From contig DHJB01000066.1 of assembly GCA_002404115.1 (NCBI GenBank), positions 12,722 to 22,199 of the forward strand: DNA of 9,478 nt. Reading direction: 5' to 3'. The notes beneath the pieces are model-generated. The model worked only from the letters and a program-made list of their open reading frames with translations, was not told where the DNA came from and made no database searches. Origin of the DNA: Microbacteriaceae bacterium UBA4731. GTDB lineage: Bacteria; Actinomycetota; Actinomycetes; Actinomycetales; Microbacteriaceae. Of the stretch, positions 1 to 6,839 are shown piece by piece. Numbering within the stretch: position 1 is the stretch's first letter; each line of letters starts with the position of its first letter. The translations under genes were made by a program, and so were the position numbers.

Positions 1-1
1 G

Positions 2-571
2 CAGGAGGCGGAGAAGGAGGCCATCGCGCGTGAGGCACTCTCACTCGTCCGACCCGGTGCCGCGATCGCGCTGAGCGCAGGCACCACCACCCTGCGGCTG
101 GCCAAACTGCTGTCCACAATGCCCGGCATCACCGTCGTGACGAACTCGGTGCAGATAGCAAGCGTCTTCTACCCGTCCGGCACCGGCATCGGGAGCACAA
201 CGCACGTGATCCTGACGGGCGGAGAGCGCACACCGTCCGATGCGCTCGTCGGACCGACCGCGATCTCCGCCATCCGTCAATTCCATTTGGACACGCTGTT
301 CCTGGGAGTGCACGGGATGGATGAGCACGCCGGTTTCACCACTCCGAATATCCACGAGGCCGAGACGAACCGTGCCTTCCTGGAGGCCGCGGGTCGCGTC
401 GTGGTCCTCGCCGACCACACCAAATGGGGGACCGTGGGAATGAGCGCAATTGCGCCGTTAAACGCCGCGTCGGTCCTGATCACCGACGACGGACTCACAC
501 AAAGCGCCCGGGACCTCCTCCGTGACCAGGTGGCTGAACTTCGAGTGGCCGCACTGCGGGACAAGGACTAG
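2..571 (+). CDS. DeoR-family transcriptional regulator, C-terminal sensor domain (5' partial)
   Basis: The frame is open from the left edge to TAG at 569-571, giving 189 visible residues. DeoR-type repressors are usually about 250-260 residues, so the N-terminal winged helix-turn-helix (about 65-70 residues) lies outside the window. What is visible is the DeoRC sugar-phosphate sensor fold: an AIAREAL-type helix, the glycine/threonine loop LSAGTTT that in this family contacts the phosphorylated ligand, then VVTNS, the ILTGGE strand, LDTLFLGVHGMD and the conserved VVLADHTKWG segment. It probably represses the galactosidase genes that start 3 nt after its stop codon, with derepression by a phosphorylated sugar intermediate. 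The family call is firm from these motifs. The effector and the operator are inferred or unseen. The gene could equally be the promoter-proximal member of the operon or its internal regulator. Confidence 0.9.
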   Translation, partial: QEAEKEAIAREALSLVRPGAAIALSAGTTTLRLAKLLSTMPGITVVTNSVQIASVFYPSGTGIGSTTHVILTGGERTPSDALVGPTAISAIRQFHLDTLFLGVHGMDEHAGFTTPNIHEAETNRAFLEAAGRVVVLADHTKWGTVGMSAIAPLNAASVLITDDGLTQSARDLLRDQVAELRVAALRDKD

Positions 572-574
572 CTC

Positions 575-2677
575 GTGCACAGTCAGATCTACCTGCGGGC
601 GGCAGGAACCAGTCTTCTCATCGACGTCTCCAACGACGACCCCCGCATTGTTCATTGGGGTGCCGATCTTGGCCCGACGGCGCCGTCTGCGTCGATGTTC
701 GGGGCGCCGATTCCCTATTCGATGTTCGACATCCCGCTGTCCGTTGGCGTTGTGCCCCAGGCGGCCCGGGGATGGCGCGGGCGGCCCGGCCTGCGCGGCA
801 GCCGTGACGGGCGGGCGTACTCCGCGCTGTTCACACTCCGCGGCCTGGATGCCACCGCCCACCGTTGCACGATGCGACTCGAGGACCGGGATGCCGCGCT
901 GGCTGTCGACGTGACGCTCGAACTCGACGAGAGCGGGCTGCTGATCGTGCAGGAACGCGTCACCAACCTCGGCGCGCACCCGTACGCCGTCGACGCCCTG
1001 TCGATCGTGTTGCCCGTACCGAATCAGGCCACGGAGGCCCTCGACCTCACAGGGCGCTGGAGCGGTGAGAAGCACCCCCAGCGTCGCACCATCGATCAGG
1101 GAACCTGGTTGCGGTCGGCGCGTCACGGGCGAACCGGCCACGATTCCACACTCGTCGTGGCCGCCGGTAGCGGTGGCTTCACCTCCCGATCGGGCGAGGT
1201 GTGGGCCGCGCATCTGGGCTGGAGCGGCAACCACGAGAGCTACATCGAACGCCTGCCCAGTGGGGAAGCCGTGGTCGGAGTCGGTGAACTGCTCGACTCC
1301 GGCGAGGTGGTCCTCCAGCCGGGGGAGAGCTACGACTCTCCCCCCACGTACGCCGCCTATTCCGCGGCCGGACTGGACGGTGTGAGCGATCGATTCCACG
1401 ACTGGATGCGACGCAGGACCGGTCATCCATCCACGCCGCGCCCGGTGATCCTGAACACATGGGAGGCCGTGTACTTCACCCATGATCTGGACACGTTGAC
1501 GGCCCTCGCGGACTCCGCCGCAGAGCTCGGCGTCGAGCGCTTCGTGCTCGACGACGGCTGGTTCCTCGGACGCCGCGATGACAGCGCCGGCCTCGGAGAC
1601 TGGTACGTCGATCCGGTCGTCTGGCCGAACGGCCTCAGCCCGCTGATCGAGGTGGTGCGCGCGCACGAGATGGAGTTCGGGCTCTGGGTCGAACCGGAAA
1701 TGATCAACCAGAACTCCATCGTCGCCAGGGAACACCCGGACTGGATCTCCGGCCCGAGCGGACGAACGTCGCTCGAATGGCGCAACCAGCAGGTACTCGA
1801 CCTGGTCAACCCGGAGGCCTGGCAGTACGTGTACCAGCGCCTCGACGCGCTGCTCACCGAGAATCGGATCGACTGCCTCAAATGGGACCAGAACCGGGAC
1901 CAGCTCGAGCTCGGACATGGCGGGCGAGCCTCAACGCACGAGCAAACCCAGGCCGTGTACCGGCTGCTCGACGCCGTGCGCTCGGCCCACCCGTCCGTCG
2001 AGATCGAGAGCTGTTCCTCGGGGGGCGCACGCGTCGATCTGGGCATCCTCGCCCGCACCGACCGGGTCTGGGCATCCGATACCAATGATGCGCTCGAACG
2101 CCAGACCATTCAGCGCTGGACCCAGCTGGTCATCCCGCCCGAACTCGTCGGCTGCCACGTCGGACCGCCGGTTTCGCACACCACCGGGCGTGCGCACGAC
2201 CTCGCATTCCGAGCCATCACCGCGATGTTCGGTCATTTCGGCCTGGAGTGGGACATTCGATCGGTGAGCGGCGACGAGCGAGACGAGCTGCGCCGTTACA
2301 TCGCGTTCTACAAGGACCGGCGCGGGCTCATCCACTCCGGGCGGATGTTCCGGCTCGACTACCCCGACCCGTCGGCCACCGCGTACGGTGTCGTCGCGCG
2401 CGACGGTTCGGAGGCCCTGTTCGTCTGGGCGACGCTGGCCGCGTCACGCTTCGAGGTACCCCCTCGGCTGCGCTTCGACGGGCTTGGCCCCGATCGCCTG
2501 TATCGGCTGGAACTCGGCCTGCCGCTCGCGGCCGCCCACGTCACGCAGCGTGTCGCTCCGGCGTGGATGAACGAAGAAACCATCGCCAGCGGTCGCACCC
2601 TGGCCGAGGTCGGGCTTCCGATGCCCCTGCTCAACCCGGAGCACGCGATCCTGATCTCGCTAACCGCCATCCCCTGA
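575..2677 (+). CDS. Alpha-galactosidase, glycoside hydrolase family 36
   Basis: This 700-residue enzyme hydrolyses terminal alpha-1,6-linked galactose from melibiose/raffinose-type oligosaccharides, probably in the cytoplasm since no signal peptide is present. The start is GTG at 575, preceded by AAGGA at 563-567 inside the end of the regulator gene. The N-terminal beta-supersandwich covers roughly residues 1-285, the TIM barrel about 285-600, and a C-terminal beta domain the rest. Barrel motifs seen are NTWE (294-297), LDDGWF (325-330), LWVEPEM (370-376), LKWDQNR with the expected nucleophile Asp438, CSSGG (480-484), and SDTND with the expected acid/base Asp502. Length and motif order match full-length GH36 enzymes and no key residue is missing. 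The gene lies 3 nt after the DeoR-type regulator and 15 nt before the beta-galactosidase gene, so one transcript is likely. Substrate preference cannot be read from the sequence. Confidence 0.96.
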   Translation: MHSQIYLRAAGTSLLIDVSNDDPRIVHWGADLGPTAPSASMFGAPIPYSMFDIPLSVGVVPQAARGWRGRPGLRGSRDGRAYSALFTLRGLDATAHRCTMRLEDRDAALAVDVTLELDESGLLIVQERVTNLGAHPYAVDALSIVLPVPNQATEALDLTGRWSGEKHPQRRTIDQGTWLRSARHGRTGHDSTLVVAAGSGGFTSRSGEVWAAHLGWSGNHESYIERLPSGEAVVGVGELLDSGEVVLQPGESYDSPPTYAAYSAAGLDGVSDRFHDWMRRRTGHPSTPRPVILNTWEAVYFTHDLDTLTALADSAAELGVERFVLDDGWFLGRRDDSAGLGDWYVDPVVWPNGLSPLIEVVRAHEMEFGLWVEPEMINQNSIVAREHPDWISGPSGRTSLEWRNQQVLDLVNPEAWQYVYQRLDALLTENRIDCLKWDQNRDQLELGHGGRASTHEQTQAVYRLLDAVRSAHPSVEIESCSSGGARVDLGILARTDRVWASDTNDALERQTIQRWTQLVIPPELVGCHVGPPVSHTTGRAHDLAFRAITAMFGHFGLEWDIRSVSGDERDELRRYIAFYKDRRGLIHSGRMFRLDYPDPSATAYGVVARDGSEALFVWATLAASRFEVPPRLRFDGLGPDRLYRLELGLPLAAAHVTQRVAPAWMNEETIASGRTLAEVGLPMPLLNPEHAILISLTAIP

Positions 2678-2692
2678 ATCGATAGGAAACAC

Positions 2693-4723
2693 ATGAATGC
2701 GCAACCAGCAGCTCCCAGCTCGGCGGCACCGGCGTTCGTCCACGACGGCTTCGCCTACGGGTGCGACTACAACCCGGAGCAGTGGAGCCCGGAGGTCTGG
2801 ACAGAGGATGTCGCCCTGATGCGCCAGGCGGGCGTCGACCTCGTCGCGATCAACATCTTCGGCTGGTCGCAGCTCGAGCCGCGTCCGGGGGAGTACGACT
2901 TCACCGCGCTCGACACGGTGATCGAACTGCTCCACGCCAACGGCATCCGGGTCAACCTCGGCACCGGAACTTCCTCCCCGCCGCCCTGGCTCAGCACCCT
3001 GCACCCCGAGATCCTGCCGGTCGCCGAGGACGGCACCACCCGCTACCCCGGAGGGCGCCAGGCCTGGTGCCCGAGCTCGCCGGTGTTCCGCGAGCACGCC
3101 CTCGCGCTCGTCGAGAAGGTCGCGGAGCGCTACGGAAACCATCCCGCCATCGCGCTCTGGCACGTCTCCAACGAGCTCGGCTGCCATAACGCCCTCTGCT
3201 ACGACGAGGACACGGCGGCCGCGTTCCGGCGCTGGCTTCAGGACCGCTACGGCACGATCGACTCGCTCAACGCCGCGTGGGGGACCTCGTTCTGGAGCCA
3301 GCGCTACGGCGCCTGGGCCGAAATCTCGACCCCGAAAGTCACCCTGTCCAGCCGCAACCCCGGTCAGGTCGTCGACTTCCACCGGTTCAGCTCAGACGAG
3401 CTGCTCGACTACTACAAGAGCGAACTGGCCGTGCTACGCCGGCACAGCACCGTGGCCGTGACCACCAATTTCATGGTGACCAGCCACATCCGCAACCTCA
3501 ATTACTGGAGCTGGGCGCCCGAGGTCGACGTCGTCGCGAACGACCACTACCTCGACCACCGGCTCGACGACCCCACAACCGAGCTGTCCTTCGCGGCCGA
3601 CCTCACCCGCGGCCTGGCCGGCGGAAAACCCTGGCTGCTGATGGAGCAGTCCACCGGCGCCGTCAACTGGCAGCCGTACAACCTGGCCAAGGCGCCGGGG
3701 CAAATGACCCGCAATTCGCTCACCCATGTGGCGCGGGGCGCGGACGCGATCTGCTTCTTCCAATGGCGCGCGTCACAGCAGGGCTCGGAGAAGTTCCACT
3801 CTGCCCTGGTGCCGCACGCCGGCACAGACACCGTCCTCTGGCGTGAGGTCGTCTCGCTGGGTGCGACGCTCGACCGGCTCGCCGAGATCACGGGCACCAC
3901 GGTCGTCGCGGATGCCGCGATCCTGTTCAGCTGGGAAACCTGGTGGGCCGGCGACGGCGAGTCCCGCCCGTCACAGGCGGTTCGCTACATCGATCAGGTG
4001 CTCGCCGCCTATACGGCGCTGCACGAGCTGGGCGTCACCGTCGACATCGTGTCCCCGGATGCCGACCTCGGCGGGTACCGGCTCGTCGTCGCGCCGAACC
4101 TGTACCTCGTGTCGGATGCGCAGGCCGCGAACATCAACGACTACGTCGCGGCGGGTGGCCACGCGCTGGTCACCTTCTTCAGCGGCATCGTCGACGAGGA
4201 CGACAGGGTTCGCCTCGGCGGCTACCCCGGCGCATTCCGGGACACGCTGGGCATCCGGGTCGAGGAATTCTTGCCGTTGCTGCCCGGCCGGCAGGTCGCC
4301 CTCGACTCGGGCGGCACCGCGAGCCTGTGGACGGAACGGCTTCGCCTGGCCGGGGCGGAGGCCATCGCCGGCTACGTCGACGGCCCGCTGCCGGGAACTC
4401 CCGCCGTCACCCGCAACACGCACGGCGACGGAACCGCCTGGTACGTCGCCACCGCGCTGGAACCCAGGTCGTACCGGGACCTCATGCGCACCATCGCCCA
4501 GGGCGCCCGAGTCACAGCGCTCGGCCCGGAGAGCGACGGAAGCATCGAAGTCGTGCGCCGAGTGGACGCGGATCGCAGTTATCTCTTTGTGATCAACCAC
4601 GGGGAGGAGGAGATCACGGTTCCGGCATCCGGCCAGGAACTCGTGACGGGCTCCGCGGTCAGTCCCGTTGTTCGCGTGCCGGCCGGCGCCGTCCGCGTGA
4701 TCAGGGAGGACTCCGCCGCCTGA
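2693..4723 (+). CDS. Beta-galactosidase, glycoside hydrolase family 42
   Basis: This 676-residue enzyme releases terminal beta-linked galactose from lactose or galacto-oligosaccharides and is predicted to be cytoplasmic and trimeric, as is usual for GH42. The ATG at 2693 follows AGGAAA at 2684-2689 with a short spacer. The N-terminus carries the family hallmark YGCDYNPEQW (residues 22-31). The TIM barrel contains the acid/base Glu161 in HVSNELG and the nucleophile Glu318 in LLMEQSTGAVNWQPYN. The middle part (about 400-600) fits the trimerisation domain, with a small C-terminal beta domain after it. The zinc-cysteine cluster of Thermus-type GH42 enzymes is only partly present (Cys126, Cys164, Cys169; Asp171 stands where a further Cys is often found), so metal binding is doubtful. 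The gene ends the operon and faces a terminator hairpin. GH42 enzymes often prefer galacto-oligosaccharides or arabinogalacto-oligosaccharides to lactose, so the true substrate is open. Confidence 0.96.
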   Translation: MNAQPAAPSSAAPAFVHDGFAYGCDYNPEQWSPEVWTEDVALMRQAGVDLVAINIFGWSQLEPRPGEYDFTALDTVIELLHANGIRVNLGTGTSSPPPWLSTLHPEILPVAEDGTTRYPGGRQAWCPSSPVFREHALALVEKVAERYGNHPAIALWHVSNELGCHNALCYDEDTAAAFRRWLQDRYGTIDSLNAAWGTSFWSQRYGAWAEISTPKVTLSSRNPGQVVDFHRFSSDELLDYYKSELAVLRRHSTVAVTTNFMVTSHIRNLNYWSWAPEVDVVANDHYLDHRLDDPTTELSFAADLTRGLAGGKPWLLMEQSTGAVNWQPYNLAKAPGQMTRNSLTHVARGADAICFFQWRASQQGSEKFHSALVPHAGTDTVLWREVVSLGATLDRLAEITGTTVVADAAILFSWETWWAGDGESRPSQAVRYIDQVLAAYTALHELGVTVDIVSPDADLGGYRLVVAPNLYLVSDAQAANINDYVAAGGHALVTFFSGIVDEDDRVRLGGYPGAFRDTLGIRVEEFLPLLPGRQVALDSGGTASLWTERLRLAGAEAIAGYVDGPLPGTPAVTRNTHGDGTAWYVATALEPRSYRDLMRTIAQGARVTALGPESDGSIEVVRRVDADRSYLFVINHGEEEITVPASGQELVTGSAVSPVVRVPAGAVRVIREDSAA

Positions 4724-4780
4724 AAGCCCCCGCGTCCCCGGGGCAGGGCGCGGGCGGCGGATGCCGCGGCGCGGAAAAGG

Positions 4781-4815
4781 AACGGCGCCCGGGGCAAAGT
4801 TCCCTGGGCGCCGTT
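4781..4815 (-). terminator. Hairpin terminator between convergent genes
   Basis: The arms AACGGCGCCCGGGG (4781-4794) and 4802-4815 pair over 14 positions with one G-T pair, around a 7-nt loop. Read on the minus strand, the hairpin begins 14 nt after the transporter-remnant stop and is followed two bases later by TTTT (complement of 4775-4778). That is the layout of an intrinsic terminator for leftward transcription. On the plus strand there is no T-run after the stem, so for the galactosidase operon it could act only as a weaker or bidirectional stop. Confidence 0.8.
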
Positions 4816-4829
4816 GACGTTCGGGCGAA

Positions 4830-5744
4830 CTAGCGCTCGATGTCGATGTCCTTCGTCTCGCGGCTGAGCACGAGGGCCACGAGCGTGATCACGGCCATGA
4901 CCGAGAGGTACACGCCGACCCAGAACGGGCTGCCCTCGCCGGCCGACCACAGCCAGATGGCGATGAACGGCGCGACCGCGGCGCCCAGGATCGAGCTGAC
5001 GTTGTACGAGAACGCCGAGCCGGTGTAGCGCACGTTCGTCGGGAACAGCTCGGGCAGCAGCGCGCCCATCGGCCCGAATGTCATGCCCATCAGCGAGAAG
5101 CCGAGGATGAGGAAGACCATCACGCCGATGAAGCCCGCGCCGAGCAGCGGCACGAACAGCAGCCCGAACACGATAATGGCGGCGGTGACCAGGATCAGCG
5201 TCTTGCGGCGGCCGAACCGGTCGGCCCAGGGCCCGGAGGCGAGCGTGAAGACGCCGAAGAAGACGACGCCGACAATCATCATCAGCAGGAAGTCGTTGTA
5301 GCTGTACCCGACTCCCGCCACCGGGGCATCCTTCGGCGCCCGTCCGTAGCCGAGCGTGAACGTGGTCATCAGGTAGAACAGCACGTAGGTGGCCAGCATG
5401 ATGAACGTGCCGAGGTTCAATTCGCGCCAGTTCGACCTGAACACGGTGGCGAGGGGGAGCTTCTGCACCTTCTTGGCCGTGACGACCTTCGTGAACGCTT
5501 CGCTCTCGACGAGGCGCAGGCGCACCCAGAGTCCAATGATCACCATGACCGCGGAGAAGAGGAACGGGATGCGCCAGGCCCACTCGAGGAAGGCGTCAGA
5601 CGGGCGGGTCGGGTCGGTCGAGGGCAGCGCGAGCGCGATCAGCAGGAACAGGCCGTTGGCGATGATGAACCCGAGCGGGGCACCGACCTGCGGGAAGGTG
5701 CCGTACCAGGCGCGCTTGCCGGCGGCAAGGCGCGAATCGGCGCC
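4830..5744 (-). pseudogene. MFS transporter of the metabolite:H+ symporter (MHS) type, 5'-truncated remnant
   Basis: The frame is open from a TGA at 5745-5747 to TAG at 4830-4832. From about 5720 downward it matches the second two thirds of an MHS permease: GKRAWYGTFPQVGAP (helix 5), WAWRIPFLFSAVMVIIGLW (helix 6), the central loop, then helices 7-12 including ADRFGRRKT in loop 8-9 and the family-typical PMGALLPELFPTNVRYTGS followed by SYNVSSILGAAVAP. Full-length members have about 430-460 residues. Here helices 1-4, with the first GRR loop and about 150 residues, are absent, and none of the three frames upstream restores them. The only ATG in frame is at 5546, inside helix 6, so a product would be a half transporter. 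Shikimate/proline/dicarboxylate-type solutes are typical of the family, but this substrate is unknown. The remaining codons look intact, so the loss appears recent. A short protein from 5546 could still be annotated as a gene, but I consider it non-functional. Confidence 0.8.
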
Positions 5745-5771
5745 TCAGGCGTCTCCGGGCCTCAGGCGTCT
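5742..5771. repeat. 13-bp tandem direct repeat GCCTCAGGCGTCT
   Basis: GCCTCAGGCGTCT occurs exactly at 5742-5754 and again at 5759-5771, a 17-bp period. Each copy contains the near-palindrome GCCT-C-AGGC. The repeat sits directly upstream (in minus-strand terms) of the point where the transporter homology stops, and the first copy supplies the in-frame TGA that closes that frame. It may mark the deletion or rearrangement that removed the 5' end of the transporter gene. A role as an operator is also possible. Confidence 0.75.
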
Positions 5772-5833
5772 TCGAGGTAGAGGCTCTCCGCCCCGCGGGT
5801 GGGTGAACATCCTGCCAGCCTAACGAGCGCGCA

Positions 5834-6187
5834 TTACCGCCGGGCCGTGGCGCTCAGCGAGGCAGCGTCCGATCGAGGTTGCGTGGTCTCGGCGAGGGAC
5901 AGCCCGAGCTCGCGCAGCAGGGCACCGGCCACGGCGTCGGATTCCGCGATCACGAGGTCGGCGGCGAGGTCGCCCTGCCCCACGGGGGAGGGAGCCCGCA
6001 CGACCCCGAGGAGTCGTCCGTCCCGCGTCTCCGCCACCAGGCAGAGGCACAGGCCATCGTCCTGCCCGGACAGCGTGTCGTTGAATTGCGCGATCGGGCG
6101 CCGTCCGGCCCTGGTCGGGACGAGCGCGATGAATGCTTCTCGATGCCGGGGCCCCAGGTGGGTGATGAGGAATTCGTTGCTGTTCAC
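5834..6187 (-). CDS. Small GNAT-like protein with degenerate acetyl-CoA loop (hypothetical)
   Basis: This 117-residue frame starts at GTG (6187-6185), has GAGG about 9 nt upstream, and ends with TAA at 5834-5836. Third codon positions are mostly G or C, which supports real coding. The order of elements resembles a GNAT acetyltransferase of the type seen in protein-acetyltransferase Pat domains: FLITHLGPRHREAF (residues 6-19) as first strand and helix, CLVAETRDGRLLGVVRA (49-65) as the central hairpin, and AADLVIAESDAVAGALLRELG (75-95), where strand 4 and the following helix belong. The pyrophosphate-binding Q/R-x-x-G-x-G/A loop expected between the last two is not visible, and the protein is shorter than typical single-domain GNATs (about 140-170). 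It may therefore be a non-catalytic or decaying member, or an unrelated small protein. It lies between the rib operon and the broken transporter, on the same strand as both. No function can be assigned. Confidence 0.45.
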   Translation of the reverse strand: MNSNEFLITHLGPRHREAFIALVPTRAGRRPIAQFNDTLSGQDDGLCLCLVAETRDGRLLGVVRAPSPVGQGDLAADLVIAESDAVAGALLRELGLSLAETTQPRSDAASLSATARR

Positions 6188-6286
6188 GGGTCTGCCTCGC
6201 TGTGAATAACTGTGGCGCTCAGGCGCCGTGCGGACCTTCCACGCGGTAATGGCTCAAGCGTTGTTGGAATCCCAGTACACAGCGCG

Positions 6287-6323
6287 CCGGTGACGCCCTC
6301 AAGGGGCTTGACGTCGTCACCGG
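6287..6323 (-). terminator. Inverted repeat after ribH, candidate rib operon terminator
   Basis: The perfect 9-bp arms CCGGTGACG (6287-6295) and CGTCACCGG (6315-6323) enclose a 19-nt loop that can itself form a small stem (CAAG/CTTG, 6300-6310). The structure lies 45 nt after the ribH stop in the direction of transcription. No T-run follows on the minus strand, so if it terminates it does so as a U-less hairpin, which is common in actinobacteria, or it protects the 3' end of the transcript. Confidence 0.45.
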
Positions 6324-6341
6324 AGGTGCGGTAGTCACGAC

Positions 6342-6355
6342 ACCGACAGGTCGGT
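6342..6355. repeat. 14-bp palindrome ACCGAC-AG-GTCGGT
   Basis: Two perfect 6-bp half-sites flank a 2-bp centre, starting 13 nt beyond the ribH stop codon. The 2-nt centre is too tight for a full RNA hairpin (it would open to a 4-bp or 5-bp stem), so a dimeric protein-binding site is as plausible as a role in termination. No partner copy was seen elsewhere in the window. Confidence 0.35.
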
Positions 6356-6368
6356 CCACCCGCGGTCG

Positions 6369-6839
6369 TCAGCCGGCGAGGTCCCGCAGCACACGCGCGG
6401 TGACGATCGCGGCCGATGCGGCTTCCTCGCCCTTGTCCTCCTTCGAGCCGGGCAGGCCGGCCCGGTCGAGGCCCTGCTGCTCGTCGTCGAGGGTGAGCAC
6501 GCCGAATCCGACCGGCTTGCCGGTGTCGAGGGCGACGCGGGTGAGGCCATCCGTCGCCGCCGCCGACACGTATTCGAAGTGCGGGGTGCCGCCGCGGATG
6601 ATCACGCCCAGCGCGACCACCGCATCCGCGCCGTTCTCGAGGGCGACCTTGCAGGCGACCGCCAGCTCAAAACTGCCGGGAACCCGCACGAGCGAGAAGG
6701 TGGCGCCGGATGCCTCGAGCACCCGTGTCGCGCCGGCGATCAGTCCGTCGGTGATCACGTCGTGCCAGCGCCCGGCCACGATCACGACAGTGAGGCCGGT
6801 CCCGTCGACGGCGAGGTCGGGGGATCCTGCTCCGCTCAC
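6369..6839 (-). CDS. ribH: 6,7-dimethyl-8-ribityllumazine synthase
   Basis: This 156-residue protein condenses 5-amino-6-ribitylaminouracil with 3,4-dihydroxy-2-butanone 4-phosphate to give 6,7-dimethyl-8-ribityllumazine, the penultimate step of riboflavin synthesis. It normally assembles into pentamers or a 60-subunit capsid. Visible motifs are GRWHDVIT (residues 23-30, Trp25 at the aromatic position that stacks on the pyrimidine), VPGSFE (53-58), GVIIRGGTPHFEYV (78-91) with the catalytic His87, and FGVLTLDDEQQGLDRAG (112-128) with the phosphate-contacting Arg126. The start is GTG at 6839-6837, overlapping the ribBA stop as GTGA. AAAGGAA (complement of 6847-6853) sits 7 nt upstream inside ribBA, which supports this start and suggests coupled translation. 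Length is normal for the family. It is the last gene of the rib operon. Confidence 0.97.
   Translation of the reverse strand: MSGAGSPDLAVDGTGLTVVIVAGRWHDVITDGLIAGATRVLEASGATFSLVRVPGSFELAVACKVALENGADAVVALGVIIRGGTPHFEYVSAAATDGLTRVALDTGKPVGFGVLTLDDEQQGLDRAGLPGSKEDKGEEAASAAIVTARVLRDLAG

Larger units (their letters stand above)
6188..6368. other. Spacer between the rib operon and the GNAT-like gene
   Basis: This 181-bp stretch has no convincing reading frame. It contains the two inverted repeats listed separately, a short stem GGCGC-TCAG-GCGCC (6214-6227), and an A/T-richer patch CTGTGAATAACTGTGG (6200-6215) just upstream of the GNAT-like gene. The patch holds the direct repeat CTGTG at 10-bp spacing. 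It could be part of that gene's promoter, but no -35/-10 pair with correct spacing is apparent. Confidence 0.4.

Noticed and set aside
458..1918. Long open frame (486 codons) on the minus strand opposite the alpha-galactosidase gene
   Set aside because: It is a mirror effect of strong third-position G/C bias in the true gene. The translation is rich in Arg, Val and Gly with no recognisable domain, while the plus strand encodes a complete GH36 enzyme.
4741..4773. GC-rich possible stem (GGGCGGCGGATGCCGCGGC region) just after the beta-galactosidase stop
   Set aside because: Pairing is short and interrupted, and no T-run follows. The perfect hairpin at 4781-4815 explains termination better.
4830..5546. 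Treating the 238-codon frame from ATG 5546 as a complete transporter gene
   Set aside because: The clear family match continues upstream of this ATG to about 5720, so the ATG is an internal methionine of helix 6. The product would lack the first five helices and most of helix 6.
6201..6209. TTATTCACA on the minus strand, matching a DnaA-box consensus
   Set aside because: It is a single isolated copy with no cluster, no AT-rich unwinding region and no origin genes nearby. It is likely chance in an A/T-richer spacer.
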